A DNA stretch of 64,000 nt from Cheiracanthium punctorium (GCA_038373885.1 JAWZYV010011619.1:1922001-1986000), one strand, 5' to 3'; shown: positions 34,353-47,814, numbered from the stretch's first letter. Numbers and translations: made by a program. The notes: generated by a model from the letters alone, not told the origin.

Positions 34353-35855
34353 TACATACCGTCATATGGACGCCCATGTTTATCTCTACGATGGTTATTA
34401 TTTTAGAAATTTTCTGTCTCCTTGGTGGCATATAGACGTGTTTTTTTCTCTATTTACCATACCCTTTACATATGTTCAACATTTCTCCGCCTGTAAGGAA
34501 TAGTCTGTCTATAACTGAAAGCATATGTAATCCACTTGTGTTTAACATAATCGTGGGTATTATTAAATTTTCAGAAGTTTGTCTCGTGTGATTTATACTA
34601 CTGTCGGAACTAATTTTGATTCAAGTAACTGCATTTTCAATAGTACAGAATTTCAGGTATTTCTTAAAACTTTGCGCATATTAATGTATGGTACCTATAT
34701 ATAATGACTTGTGTGAAATAAGACATACATAATTATGTTCTATGCTTTTAAAGATAGTACGATTTTTTTATGTCGTAAAAATATTCCAAAACGAAGATTT
34801 CAACTTTCACGCATATTAAAAAAATAATAATAACAAACGTAAGGTATATTAAAACTACGAGAAATAATAAAAAATAATTTTTCAAAAACCTTTTGAAATA
34901 CGTATGTACCCAATCGTAATACATTTACGTGTTTTTCTTAGACTGCTGCGTTCACAAACTTTTCTGTCACTCTGTTTATTCAGTTTGCGTTCTCTGATGT
35001 GATACCTCAGTTTTAAATTCTGTTTGAAGTTCAAAGCATGAGATCATTTTGTATGCAAACAAACAGCGAAAAAAAAAGGTGACTTTCCTCCCTGTTTCGT
35101 TATTTGCATATGAAGTTAACGCAAAGTCAAAAAGGAAGAAAAGGCTGTCTCGCTTACTGATATTTTGTCGGAATGTATGCAACAAGAAAACACTGTTAAG
35201 ACAGAACAAACAACAGGAGATATGAAACAAAAATCAGCGAACTTTGCGCCTGTCGTTGAATTTAAAATTCAAAAGGATAGGCCTTCGACATATCAAATTG
35301 TCATTATAGTTTTGAAAAATTGAAAAAAAAGAAGGTAGTAACTTTTTTAAAGAAAAGTTCATTCAACATAGTTTTGCTGCTTTCTTATATGTACAACTCA
35401 ATGATTTGTATACAATGTATACAGATACAATTATTTATGCATACACTGATATTACTGAGACAAATATATGTATATTACTGATACAAATTATTTATATATA
35501 CAGCAGCAATTTGGTTGCATGGTTTCTTAGAGAACAATCGTAGCATAACCTTAAGATATTTATCATTTCAAAAAACTATACGTCGAGTTCATAATGTTTT
35601 GTAACAAAAATAAATTAGACAAATATTTCAGTATATTTAAATGAAATTATGCTTTTAAACCTAGGATTACAGACATCCAATCTATGAAATCGTTCCTCCT
35701 AAATCTACATACTATACATACTTCAAAAATCCGCGTTTCTATATAAAATAAAAAAGACAAGTTTTTTCACTACATGAGACGATCATGTAGTGGAAAAACA
35801 TGATCATCTATGGTGTGAGACATGTTCGAGCATGCAAGAGGCGAATAAATATATA
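34353..35855. other. AT-rich intergenic sequence
   Basis: No gene supported. It contains one strong hairpin at 35761-35799. Confidence 0.5.
35761..35799. other. Hairpin, 16-bp stem with one mismatch
   Basis: GTTTTTTCACTACATG, loop AGACGAT, CATGTAGTGGAAAAAC. An overlapping ATGATC repeat follows. Shorter than usual for a microRNA precursor; could be a MITE remnant. Confidence 0.55.
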
Positions 35856-35857
35856 CA

Positions 35858-36075
35858 CAGGGTCTCCCAAAAACACTGAGCTAGGCTTTTATTCCCTAAA
35901 TATTGAAGATAGATATTTACAATAAATTACAAAGTTACGTTAAACAGATACAAATTTTATAACATCGATTAGAAAATCCAGGTAATTAAAACTAGAAAAT
36001 CACACTTAAAATTTTAATATGGCCACGCATAAAATATCCCCAATTAGTAAAATTAACCTGTACATTAATTAGGTT
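35858..36075 (+). mobile_element. M2 family MITE fragment
   Basis: CAGGGTCTCCCAAAAACACT, GAGCTAGGCTTT, CCTAAATATTGAAGATAG and AATTACAAAGTTACGTTAA match the M2 order of 12318 and 44238-44887. No clear right end. Confidence 0.55.
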
Positions 36076-37770
36076 ATGGATAAAATTTCAGTCTTTCATC
36101 ATAAAAAAAAGGGTGAGAGATATGTAATATTAATAAAACTTTTTAAAATGACATACATAAAATGTATGTAAATATTTTTTAATATTTCAATGAGACTTTG
36201 CACATTATTTTATCCGCAGAGTAATTGAGTTATTAACCGTCCAATTTTGACACTTGTTTGTCCTCAAGTGTTCAATTTTATAAGAAATTGTTTAAACATA
36301 AGGCATTTGAAAAGGCGAATTTAAAATTCTTAAATAAGCCAATCAACTTTTCATCTTCATTTACAGCAGAAATTTAGATGATTTCAGGTTGGATTCATCT
36401 ACTTAAAAAAATATCGAAATAAAGTGTAAGAAAAATTCCAACCCAAATACTTAAAAAAAGTAATTTTAAGTTCAATACTTTACTTTGAGAACTTTCTTCA
36501 TCTCAAATAAAACAAATTTTTATATTTATTGAATATATAGAACGGTTTATCATTTTAAAATGCTAAAATACGAAAATCATGAAGTCGTTAAAAATACATC
36601 AGCTAGCGTATGTCTTTTGAAAGAACTTCTGGATGTATTTTTTTTAAAGGGAGAAATTTTACAAAGTAATATATAAAAGATTATGCTAACTCAGTTATTT
36701 ATATGGAATTTTGGAAAGTAAATCTCTAACTAACGGTTCTTTCAGAATAACTCTGAGTCAGTTAATTTTAAATATTATCTTCTAGTAATGATAAAGTAAA
36801 TAGAGATACCGTTATATTTCTATCAAATTTGAAACAAGTTTTTAATAAGTATGTTTTTGCAGTCAACACCAAAATTTGTAGAAAAAAATGAATTTACAAC
36901 ACTTTTCTACAAAAACATGGACCACTGTTAAATTTCTTAATTTAGGTATGGCAAATGCGATTTTCCGAATGACTGTCTATAAACAGTTCTTCACACTATT
37001 AATACAATAGCTTTTAATTTTTACAGCAGAGTGTCCAAAACGTTCCCGCATTGGCGACATGTGGATAACATTCGGATATTTATTTCGCTGAATATTCTTT
37101 CATCTTTTGTGCGATTTAAGTTCTAAATATTTCTCTAACAGCGGAGTTCTCTGATTGCTCTATCAATGTATTTTACTTGAAGAACAGACTAACGTAGAAC
37201 TTTATTCAACTAGTGCATGGAAAGAACCGAACGATAAAACTAAAGAATTGGTGCAATGTTACACAACTGATAAAATATAATATTTTTAAAAAATCAAGGA
37301 GAGTGAGTTCATTAAATTGGAATACGGGATTGTTTACGATACATTGTATAATACATACAATTAGGATTGCTCTTAATACTGTTTAATGTAACACATAAAT
37401 GCTGATCTATATATCTAGATTATGTACTGGTATGATTTACTCATTGTAAACATTTTTGGGGGGATTATAATTGTAAAGATTCAAATTATTAAGATTTTTT
37501 AAACATAATATTTGGTAAATTAGTAAAATGGTAAATTAGTTGCCATCAGTTCAAAATGCACACCTGAATGGATCTGAATCTAGTTAATAAAATTTTCAGA
37601 TTAAAATGCAACACTTTTTCTTTGAAAGTTGAGATGCATGAAGCATCAAGAAAATCTTTTATTAAGTTGAAATCTAATTTCAACTAGTTATTCTATATAC
37701 ACAACATGCCTTTCTGAATTAGTTTCACGAATGATATAAATAGTGAATAACCATTTTAAAATACTCTGTT
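36076..37770. other. AT-rich intergenic sequence
   Basis: Nothing identifiable beyond simple A/T-rich sequence. Confidence 0.5.
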
Positions 37771-38350
37771 CTTTTTTAAGGGACCGGGCAAGCCCTATCT
37801 CCACCATATTGAATTCATCAATTTTATGTATCTTTTCACAGAAATGGATACATAAAATAAGATAATAACAGGAAATTTTAAAAGGCGTTAGAATAACTTA
37901 TTTTACATACTTTAACATGTCAGTTTTTTTTTCTAAAAAATATTATTAATTTTTTACTGAAAATCACATTCAAATTTCCATTTTTGATAGAATCTCGTTG
38001 CCTAAAATGAATAATTCTGAATATATTAGCAAACCGCCATGTTAAAGTATGTAGTATATGATATATCTGTTATTAAAAAAGTGAGTTCATAAGTTTAATA
38101 GATATTGAGAAAAAAGAACATGAACCTGTAAAATCCACTTTTTGAAAAAATCAGCTTTAATGATTTTACATACTATACGTATAAACTACTACGTGTATTG
38201 GGGAACTATAAAAATTTCTAATACTTCTGTTCTTCAGATAAACAAGCGTAATATATCGTTAGAAAGATAAAATTTTAAACTATTTAATGCAATAGAAAAT
38301 AATAATAATCAAGTGTTGGACCGAATTTCACTGACCTGCCCTTTTAAAAG
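37771..38350. mobile_element. Decayed palindromic MITE
   Basis: Terminal CTTTTTTAAGGGACCGGGC is a weak mirror of GCCCTTTTAAAAG at the right. An internal perfect pair ACATACTTTAACATG (about 37907) and CATGTTAAAGTATGT (about 38039) supports a once-palindromic element. Target duplication not seen. Confidence 0.5.
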
Positions 38351-38473
38351 ATTATTGCAAAATAAAGACAAAAAAATCGTTTTCATTTTTCGCTGCTGAC
38401 ACTTAAGCGAATCCATTTGGTGTATTAGGGTCATGCTTAATCCCTTCCGGTAAGATGGGGAGTACAGCTCGTC

Positions 38474-38638
38474 CAAGGCCGTAGCCAGAAAAAAAAATTG
38501 GTGGATGGGGGATATGTAAAGTTAAAATTTGTTCACTAACTGATCAGAATTTACGCAAATAAAAATAAACCAATGCATTAACTAAAATTTTGGGGGATGG
38601 GAGGGGGAGGGATCAAATCCCCATGATCGATGGCGTTG
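38474..38638. mobile_element. hAT MITE, 165 bp, exact 8-bp duplication
   Basis: Ends CAAGGCCGTAGCCAG and (mirrored) CAACGCCATCGATC; perfect 8-bp duplication AGCTCGTC at 38466-38473 and 38639-38646. Same length and G-rich right part as 28355-28519 and 47648-47814. Confidence 0.9.
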
Positions 38639-38966
38639 AGCTCGTCATTGATTTCTCATGCCATACAGCACAATGTCGGGACGAGATTTACTCTTCATGC
38701 AACTAAAGTTGCCGTTGAATACGATAGCAAACTCAGTTAAGAATTCCAGTGTACTGAATCGGAAACACTTATATTACTTGTGTCGATATCACAGATCCCA
38801 TACTATTCACCGTTAGAGTTTCTTGGAACAAGGCATGGCCAAAGTTTTGTTGGCCAGGGGGATTTCATTCCTATAAACATTTAGTGTGAACAACGTCGGT
38901 CCGGCCAATGCATATTTTTACTGAAGGAAAAACGTCTTGTGAAAAAAATGGCCTAATGAATAATAC

Positions 38967-39201
38967 GTGGCTGACGAGATATAAAGGCAACGGTGCTGTC
39001 ATGTTTGTCCCACTTCTTTGCACTCTAAAAGTCATGTGACCAAAAGTCAAAGTGAACAAAAGTCAAAGTGGATGGGATGATTTCAGTTCGAGATAGCCAT
39101 ACTAAGATTGCCACATCCCCTAGGTCGCATGACTCTTCGAGTGCAAATCTGTGTGACCAAAATGGCAGTGCCGTTGTTGGCTGTGTATTTCGTCAGCCAA
39201 G

Positions 39202-39202
<1 letters not shown>
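38967..39202. mobile_element. MITE with ~75-bp inverted ends beside (AT)n
   Basis: GTGGCTGACGAGATATAAAG, GCAACGGTGCTGTCATG, TTTGCACTC and GTCATGTGACC at left are mirrored at right (TTGGCTGACGAAATACACAG, ACGGCACTGCCAT, TTTGCACTC, GTCATGCGACC). It ends at the border of the TA microsatellite. Confidence 0.8.

Positions 39203-39204
<2 letters not shown>

Positions 39205-39242
<38 letters not shown>
39205..39242. repeat. (AT)n microsatellite
   Basis: About 18 AT units, responsible for the poly Ile/Tyr frames on both strands. Confidence 0.95.
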
Positions 39243-39244
<2 letters not shown>

Positions 39245-42200
39245 TTGTAATAAGAGAGGTGCAGACTACTAAGTTGAGTGGTTGACTCAGACAAAGTTGA
39301 CTGGGCGGATTCTGAAAAATCGGAAGCATACATTTACCTGATGTTGATAATGAAACTAATGATGTGGGGATATTATTAATTCAGTCCAAAGATGAAGTAC
39401 CACAATATCTGTTATTTAATGAAAACTTTATAGGTAATATTTCTCCAATACCATTAATACATATTCTTACAGCGAACAAAGATTGTAATAACTATATCCA
39501 TCGACAAACATTTTAAAGTAATCATGCTTATATCTTGTTTTTATTATCATTTGAATCTTGTAATTATTTTTCATTTTTATTCCCCTTTCTGTTTTGTTTT
39601 TAATATTACCTAGAAGTAAATTAATTAACAATATGAAAAAATTATAAAACAGAAAAAGCTTTTCTTAAAATTAATTTATAATTAATTTCCTATACAATTC
39701 TTATTATTAAATGAGATCAGAAACGGGTTAAGCATTAGTAATAATGAGCGTTTTTCCTATGAAAAAGGTTTTCTGTGAAAAAAATAAGGGCTTTTTAAAA
39801 TGATATACTGAAAGTAGTTTTAAGTTGGCTTTAACTCTCGACTAATAACATTATTCTGAAGATTCGCTACTACTTCAGCTTTCTTTCCTGATTCATTCAG
39901 CATGCCAGTTTTACAACCTAGAAATAAATTAATTAACAATATGTAAAAATTATAAAACAGAAAAGTTTTTTTTTTAAATTAATTTGTACAGCGCTGTTTA
40001 ATCTGCGCATTTAGAAAGAAAAGTTTCTCAAATACTATATCTATATGATTTAATTCTGATGAGATCAGATGTATGGATTTGAGTAAAGCATAATTTAGAA
40101 ATGGCACCATAAGTAACTAAACACGAAAACTTTATGCAGATAATGTGCAAAATAATGTTATTTTAAATTTAATTTTGAAAAGATTTAATTACACTAGTGA
40201 CAAATCATAGGGTACGAACACAGCAATAAAGAATAATAACAATTTAATGTTTTAGAATTAATTTTGTATAATATTCTTACAAATATCTACGATAGTTAGA
40301 AAATCTAAAATATATAGTTTTTTTTTTACTTTTTTTTTCTCAATCAATATAATAAAATTTTCAAAAGATTTTGTAATTACGAAACACAAAATAATTTTAA
40401 ATGATCCATTACCGTAACTATATAAGTAAACTAAATCCATATCTCTTGTAAGCAGATTATTTAATTAATATATATCATATATCAAAGTTATCTTATTATT
40501 ATTTCGTGACTTTTATCTGTAAGAAAATATATTTAAATCGTGTTAGAAATCTTTATTTGAACAGATAATTCATAAGATCATATATGCATGTATATTTGTT
40601 TCGGATGGCATCCATATGTGATATATTAAGTTAACACAAATATTTTGATTAGCAAAGTATGTAATCAAACATAACATTTGCGAGTAATATAGACAGCTAA
40701 TAAATATGTTTGGGAATTAATACATATACGGCTGAATGGTATTAAACTGGTATATGTCTACAGGATTTACTCATAATATTTAAATGTAAGGTTTTTTCTT
40801 GTTCATTTTAATTACAACAAATTCAATGCTACAGTTGACTAAATTTAATAAAAGCATAAACATTACCGAGTTTACCCTGAGGCAATTTTAAAATTTATCT
40901 GTATAACTTAATACGTCAAGTTATGGCATGAAAACCCCTTATCGACTGAGTCAATAGATGCGAACATTGGCAAAAATACATAAAATATTTACTATTGTCT
41001 TTACTATTAGTTTATTATTATAACAGGGGTTGGGGAATTCCTATAAAATCTTATCAGCCAGATATATTTTAGTACAACTCGCTCAGAGATGCAACATAGA
41101 ACCACAGTTTATACGATAACAGCGAGCTAGGATAAGGTGACAAAAATTCTGAGAAGTAAATATGTAAAAATAAATAATTTTAAATGCAATACTTCACTGA
41201 GTAAAATTTAAGATAACAATTTAATTTACAAAGAAGATACATAAAACTAGTTCAGTAATATCATTTAACCAAACAGCAAATTTATTACTGCTTTATAAGT
41301 TACTTCTTTAGTCTTCTTCTAGTATCTACTTCTATTATTACTTTATAGTAATCATTACTTTACATGGAAGTATACAAACTGTGGCCCACGAGGTGTTAAC
41401 ATGTGGCCAGAAAAGAAATTTTTAAAGTTTTGCTGTCGGGAAATTAAGATAAATATCTTTATATAAAGTTACTTATTTTTAATTTGATATTCACACCAGA
41501 TTTCCCTTTCCCCCAATTATCCTGTACTGTTTGTAAAATTACTTAAGTTTCTCTTCTGGGTGAAGAAATAATTTTCTTTCTACATTTTCTGTAGACTTTT
41601 ATGCGCTTTTGTTAGCTTATTTTTTAATACACTTTTTTGCTTTCTTTTCTATAATTCTGATTTCAAAACAAGCATCTCTTCAATAAAAAAACGGCGAAGC
41701 AGGTGTTTATAGTGAAGCTGTTTCACTTTCCAAATAAACTGAGGTGAGTGGTGGAGGTAGCCCTCAGCAGTCCAGTTACTTCAAAGACTTTCTCTTATAA
41801 AGTTAAGGCAGCCCTACTTTATAAGTTTCAAATTTAACAATTCTAAAAATCTAGGAAATTTACTCGCCTCGTTTGAAGATTTAACCGGTGGCGAGCGGGT
41901 AAGCATAGTTCCCCACAAATTATTATTTTACTTTTATGTGTTTATGTATTTACTTATTTTGCGGAGATTTGGAATAAAAAAGTTTAACGGCTGAATCCAA
42001 CATTAACCTAAACCTCTGGTTAACAGCGATCCCTCAGTTGAACTCTGAAATGGGATCAAATGGTATGAACCAATCAATAGTAGAGTTTTTTGAATGGTGG
42101 TTACTGAACTTACGTTTGAATAGCCGATCTATATTTGTTAAATTTTAATGTATTTATGTGACGTTCAATTATCTTAACTTTCCATGCTAAACTGATCAAT

Positions 42201-42350
42201 TACTTCCTATTTGAAGAATACATACAAGTAATGTTAAATGTGAATTCAGTTCAGCTTTAACGCTCAGCCAAGATTTCTGACAAGCTGATGGCTTCAAACC
42301 TCAAGTATTATGCTTGGGCTTCCCAATGTGTTAAAGTGTAACTAATTTAT
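39243..42350. other. AT-rich intergenic sequence
   Basis: No gene supported. Near 39603-39668 and 39919-39975 there is a related ACCTAGAAGTAAATTAATTA block followed by AACAATATG and AATTATAAAACAGAAAA, indicating a local direct repeat about 310 bp apart. A GTGGCCCACGAGGTG piece near 41381 looks like a decayed hAT end. Confidence 0.45.
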
Positions 42351-42354
42351 ACCA

Positions 42355-42660
42355 GTAGCTGTTCAAGTGGTGTAGTGACTAATTAACCATTCTATCATAC
42401 CTCGGGTCCTGGTTCGATTCCCGACTTGTGCCTGGGGATCTGGGGATTTTCTCACCAGGAGAGCAAATCGCGAAGTGGTTTTCTACTTTAAGTTCCCTGG
42501 GGACGGCACGCATCGTTCGCATGGTCTGAGCATCGGAATGCTTGATGGGAAAATGTCAGTCATTGGAGCAAAAACTTATTTACCAATATTATGAGGGAAG
42601 TGACGTAAGGATATCGCCCCAGTAATTTTAAAGCAAGTAGGGCTAATCATTTACATGCCA
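42355..42660 (+). mobile_element. tRNA-derived SINE (family C)
   Basis: A-box-like AGTGGTGTAGTGACTAA (about 42366) and consensus B box GGTTCGATTCC (42411-42421) in the right order and spacing. The downstream tail is GC-richer than the flank. Extends to about 42660; the 3' end and target duplication are not certain. It is not a tRNA gene because acceptor halves do not pair. Confidence 0.7.
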
Positions 42661-44235
42661 GTCCAATGTCCTCTCTCCATTGGGTTCTAGGGCTTTGTTT
42701 TGACCATGTATTAAGACGACCTTTCTGCAACAACCAGCCTTCCGGCCAGAGTTCTAACTCAGATAGACCTTCCCTTTCTTCATGATTGTTCATTCGAATG
42801 TATTGTATAATCACTCCATTAATAAAGGGACATTTTATGTGGTTTTATATAATGTAATACTCAAAATACATATTCCTAAATCTCAACCAAAGTCCACTTC
42901 TTAATTTTCAACTATAAGATAATTCTGTATTTCAGATACTGTATTGTAAAATACTGATCGTCAGAATTTGTGTACCATGTTTAAGTGAAGCATATTTGTT
43001 GAAAAGCAAACAGAGATATTAATACCCCAAGAAAATTAACCTAAGAGAAATCAGTAATTTTACATACACAACAAATCTACCATTTAAATCGTTGCTGTAT
43101 GCAATACATGTAAAAAAAAGCGGTAAAATCAAGCTTATGAAAACAGTAAACATTTTCAGTAGCATTGAAAAGCATCGCAAGGTTTTACTTGAAAATTCCT
43201 TGATTTTCCATTTTTAATATAAATCCTAGTTGTTAAAACTGTAAATATGCATCGAAACAAGAAAAAATTTATTTACGTAGGAAGTTTTTGAAATGCCTCG
43301 GAAAGACTACGTACAATTTAATTCAAAAACACCAGCTACTCATTTTTAAAAACTGTTCCTGAACAATAAAATATTTTTAGTTAAAAATATCGTCGCAAAA
43401 ACACAGAATCCATATTCATTTCAAATGGCTTTGGCTTTTTGCCGAGTTCGGTAATTAACTCTTTATTTTAAGTGTAGACAAAAGCTCAGATAAAATAAGG
43501 CGAGATCATAAAAATTATCTGATTGAAATTTACGGCGAAATTTCATTTATATTTCACTTTTAAATGATATTGCTACTGTGATCATTAAACAAAATGGTCA
43601 CCTTCCACTCCGCGATCATTTATCTTGCTAACGAAACATTCATTAATTTTAATGAGAATGCATTAGAGTAAGCTTGCATTTTTTACCACTATTATTTTAT
43701 TCTGAGGGAAAAAAAACAAGTTTAAACTCTTATGGCAGGTTAGTATATCATTTTTCAAATACAGTTATTTTTTTCCTAATATATTTTTTAAGCCTGTCAA
43801 TTCCTAGATATTTCAAAGTATTTTATAAACTCAAATAATTGATTTATTTTTGAGTTCCTATAAAAGTATACTTTTCAGATATTGTATTTTATTATTCTTT
43901 AAAAGTATTTGTTTAATTTGTATCTACTTCGTTTTTTTTTAACTTTTAATAATCAGAATGACGCAAGTATTTCCTTTATGAATAAAAACCGAAAAACCTT
44001 CTCTTTTGTGACGTGTGTATTTACTTATAGTGGCATATAAATAGAAAAATCTTTACTTAACAAATATAAAATGTACTTTCTCATGAACTTAAAATTTGGT
44101 TAATTGACCTCTTTTACCATTGTCAAGTTTCATCTACATCCATTTTTTTATCAGGTTTTTTTTAAAGCCTGAGCTATCAAAAAGCATTCTAAAGTATGTT
44201 TTGCCTAGTTAATACATGAATCTGGCACGTATATG
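42661..44235. other. AT-rich intergenic sequence
   Basis: No gene supported; only short chance frames. Confidence 0.45.
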
Positions 44236-44237
44236 TA

Positions 44238-44887
44238 CAGGGTGTCTCAAATCACTGGCACGGGCTTCCATTCCTTAAACATTTTTAATCCTAATTGCAA
44301 GGTATCAACTAATACTTTCAGTGGATTAAATCTAAATGAATACGAAATTTAATTGTTTATACGGGCCCCGTAAAAAAATCCAATTATTAAAATATGCCAC
44401 ATACATTGACTATGTACAAAACGTGAGTATTTTATACCCAAAGTTACGGAGATATGAAAATAAATGTATGCTGACTTTTCAGTCTTTTTCAATGGCTCTT
44501 AAAGGGAAAGAGATCAAGTCAAATAATCTCGTCTTAGGAATTGTACACAATAAAGAAAATAATGCTTGCATAAATTAATAATACTACTTTATCTATTATT
44601 GAGTTGTAATATATTGTGTACATACATTCTAAGCCTTTTTTATGATGAATGTCTGAAACTTTGTACACAATCTAATTAATATATTAAACAAATTTTATAA
44701 ATTAATGTTTTACTTGTACGGAAGCCTTATAAAAATTCAAATTTTTTACTTATTAAGATTTAATCCCCTGCAAATATTAATCGATGCAATAAAATTCTGT
44801 ACTTTTTTACGTAACTTTGTAATTTGTAAATGACTGTGATCTATATTTAAAGCATAAAAGTTTAGGTGAGCGTTTTAGAAAATCTTG
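44238..44887 (+). mobile_element. M2 family MITE, both ends present
   Basis: Starts CAGGGTGTCTCAAATCAC after TA; the right end mirrors the M2 order (CAAAGTTACGTAAAAAAG, AAGCATAAAAGTTTAGGTG) and stops before TA (44888-44889). Both ends are diverged. An 80-codon frame (44336-44578) inside has no recognisable domain. Confidence 0.65.
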
Positions 44888-45517
44888 TATATTTATTGAG
44901 TAACATGAACTAGAAAATAAGTGCTTCAAAATTACTTATTTCAAGCATTTAATGCAAAAATTTAAAAGTAACCACAAAAGATATTCGGATTTATTTTATG
45001 GCATGTTCAACATGTTTAGCATCGATGGCTATGATGTGGCACACTCACATTGTAATTTTTGTTCTGCATAACTCGATAAAGTGCCGAGAAATTTCTGTAC
45101 CAGTTCTCTCTTATTTATGAACCAATTTTTTATATTTTTATTGTTGGCCCAAGAGCTTGACACTTTGTCCAGTGTTCTTCAGCTTGTGTTTTGTCACAAA
45201 TTTACTCTGAGCCACAGTCGCACTAATATTGCTCGAATCGTGGGCGCATGACTATAGAAATACACTATATGTTGTATGGCATTTTCACTTGACCACTACA
45301 GTTAGAGTGTACATGCTTGAAGAAAATAAATAAAAGGGCGAACTCAAAAAGAAAAAAAAAATCTGAAACACTTTCAGATTTTAAATACGCACCAAAGTGC
45401 TATATATTAAAAGCGTATCATGGTTTATGCGTCGTCCCTATTTTTCTTCCTTATTCCATTCACTTGGAGAGTGTATCATTATTCATGACTGAGCCGTATT
45501 TTTCTTCCTTCTTTCAT

Positions 45518-46515
45518 AAAACCCATCTTTGGAATCGAAATCTATCTTGAAATCGCCTATTTAAACTATTTTACAATCGTTGCCAAGTATATTACAACTG
45601 TACTTCACCGTCTTAAATAGTGTTTTGAATGACCATGTAGTGTTTCGTATGTCCAGAATCCATGAGTGGAACGTGTTTCTCTTTCTGGGTTGATTCCTAC
45701 TTGAACGCCCGACTCTCGCCAAGGTGGCGATCATTAAACACATGGAGGTACTACGACAATTTTTTATATTTATGTAGCAATCGTCATTTAGAATTAAAAT
45801 GGCGATTTAGCACAACAGTAAGTAACATTTTTATTCCGTTACATTTTTATTTATTTTGGATTGCCAATTAATGTAGTTTTAATAATTAAGTGTCTTCAAA
45901 TTCCTTAACAGGTGCGTTTATCGCTCATTTATTCACTTTAGTTTACATATAGTTCTTTTGGGAGCGTTGAAACTTGTCCACATGTCCTAGAGACCCGTGA
46001 CTGCAAAGCTCGCCAAAGTGTGGGATTTTTTAGGTTTCCGAGAGCGGGGGCGTTAAAATAGGAATCAACTCTTACTTGTACCGCAAAACATATCTTTAGA
46101 ATCGAAATCTATCTTAAAATCAACTACTGAAACTGTTTTACAATCTTCTGAAGGCATATTCCAACTATATCCCGTAGACATTTTAAATACTGTTTGGAAT
46201 GGGCATCCTAATCCATGAGTGTACCGTGTTTTCCTTCCTTGTTCCATAAAACACTTCTTCGGAATCGAAATCTACATTGAAATCGCCCACTAAAACTGTT
46301 TAACCATTTTCGCCAGGCATAGTCAAACCATACTTCACCTTTATAAATACTATTTGGAAAGTGCATTCTAATCTATGAGTGTACCGTATTTGTCTTTGTT
46401 CTATAAAACACTTCTTCGGAATTAAAATCTATATTAAAATCGCCTACTAAAACTATTTTAAAATATTCGCCAGGCGTTTTCTAACTATACTCGAAATATA
46501 TTTATAGTAAATTGT
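45518..46515 (+). repeat. ~160-bp tandem repeat, four units, one interrupted
   Basis: The anchor AAAACACTTCTTCGGAATCG, followed by AAATCTATCTTAAAATCGCC, occurs at 45518, 46085, 46248 and 46405. Later spacing is 163 and 157 bp; the first unit is separated by an extra ~400 bp. Each unit continues with AAAACTGTTTTACAAT, CGCCAGGCAT, ACTTCACC, TTTGGAA and CATGAGTGTACCGT. Frames covering the units read a similar peptide repeatedly and are not taken as genes. Confidence 0.8.
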
Positions 46516-46520
46516 CGCGT

Positions 46521-46532
46521 TTTGGCGCCAAA
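46521..46532. promoter_or_regulatory. Perfect palindrome resembling an E2F site
   Basis: TTTGGCGCCAAA is a 12-bp perfect palindrome containing the E2F-like TTTGGCGC core on both strands. No promoter or gene was found next to it, so function is unproven. Confidence 0.3.
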
Positions 46533-46739
46533 TTTAGCGATCCATTATCAAAAATTGCAAACCTTGTGCTACTTTCAACAGTTTATTAACGCCCGCCCCC
46601 TCTCCACATTATCAGGCAAACACATTTCAAAGGTGACTCGACTCGAAAATTGTACCAAAATCGTCTCTACACAAAAGGCAAGGTTGAAATTAATAGCACT
46701 CTGGTGCTAATAAATAAAATAAAATAAAAATACTAACAT

Positions 46740-47640
46740 GCCTTCGAGCCAACCGCCTCCGAATCTTCACTGAATCTCACGAATGCTTCAAAAGTTTTCA
46801 AAGTTCAATAACTGTCCCCTATATATATTTTAATTTATTTAATAATTTATGCGACAAAACATATTAAATCCCAGCAACGAACACTCAAAAATCGCGCTTT
46901 TTATTCATAAGAATATATTGTTCACGTTTTACGCTTTTTGTGATCAATGTGTTGTCAATATGTACTGCATTCAAAAATGAAGAATCTTAGCGTAACGCAA
47001 CATTTAAGTTTAAACTATGAATCGTTGTACATACTTAACTAAAATTTCCAATGTGACATTCGATATATGGTTTCCCAGTATTCAAATTTGTGTCACATTA
47101 ATTTAAAAACTTACCGAGAAAATTACGTAGAATACATATTTTGTTTCCATCAACTTACATGATTTTAATTAATTTCATACTAGGACAAGACAGCATACCT
47201 CAAGCATTAAAATTATTCGCCATACAAAGTAACCGTAATAGAAAGACATAAAATTGAAACAGAACATTTCTATTACATATTCAAAAATTTATCTTCTCAT
47301 TTCACGCAACATCTGTTATAAAATTCTAAATTTCAATGCGTCTAATCTCACATGCGATTCGAATAAAATTCAAGAAACATATGCTCCAACAAAATACCTG
47401 CACTCTCAAATTAAATTTTGCAGAAAGTTCTGAATAATACGAGGACTTAAAATTCATTTAACTGAATAAGGCTAAAGACTTTGAGAAAATAAGGTTTGTT
47501 TCATTTACTTAAAGATTAAAAATTCTTTACAAGTATATGTAGGCAAAGTTAAGCATTGGTAGATTGCTTTTTAAATGTTGCGATTAAATTTATTTAATGA
47601 CTACTCTTTAAATTTAAGGCATAGGCTGGTTATAAAATAG
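46740..47640. other. AT-rich intergenic sequence
   Basis: No gene or repeat end identified. Confidence 0.5.
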
Positions 47641-47647
47641 CCTGAGG

Positions 47648-47814
47648 CAGTGGCGTAGCCAGAAAATTTTCATGGGGGGAGTTACGACTACTGCAACTCA
47701 CATACATGTATATGTGTGTGTGATAAGAGAGTGACGAATATACATTTCGTATGAAAAAAAAAACTCCTCATGGGGGCTGTGACCCCCTATCCCCCCCCCT
47801 TGGATACACCCCTG
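47648..47814. mobile_element. hAT MITE, 167 bp, near-exact 8-bp duplication
   Basis: Ends CAGTGGCGTAGCCAG and GGATACACCCCTG (mirror CAGGGGTGTATCC). Flanks GCCTGAGG (47640-47647) and GCTTGAGG (47815-47822) differ at one position. G and C runs inside as in the other copies. Confidence 0.9.

Noticed and set aside
39068..39329. Frames on both strands around the (AT)n tract
   Set aside because: Produced by MITE arms plus microsatellite.
41376..41420. hAT terminus (GTGGCCCACGAGG)
   Set aside because: Single weak end, no partner and no duplication.
42355..42430. Possible tRNA gene with a consensus B box
   Set aside because: No closing acceptor stem; the sequence continues as a SINE tail.
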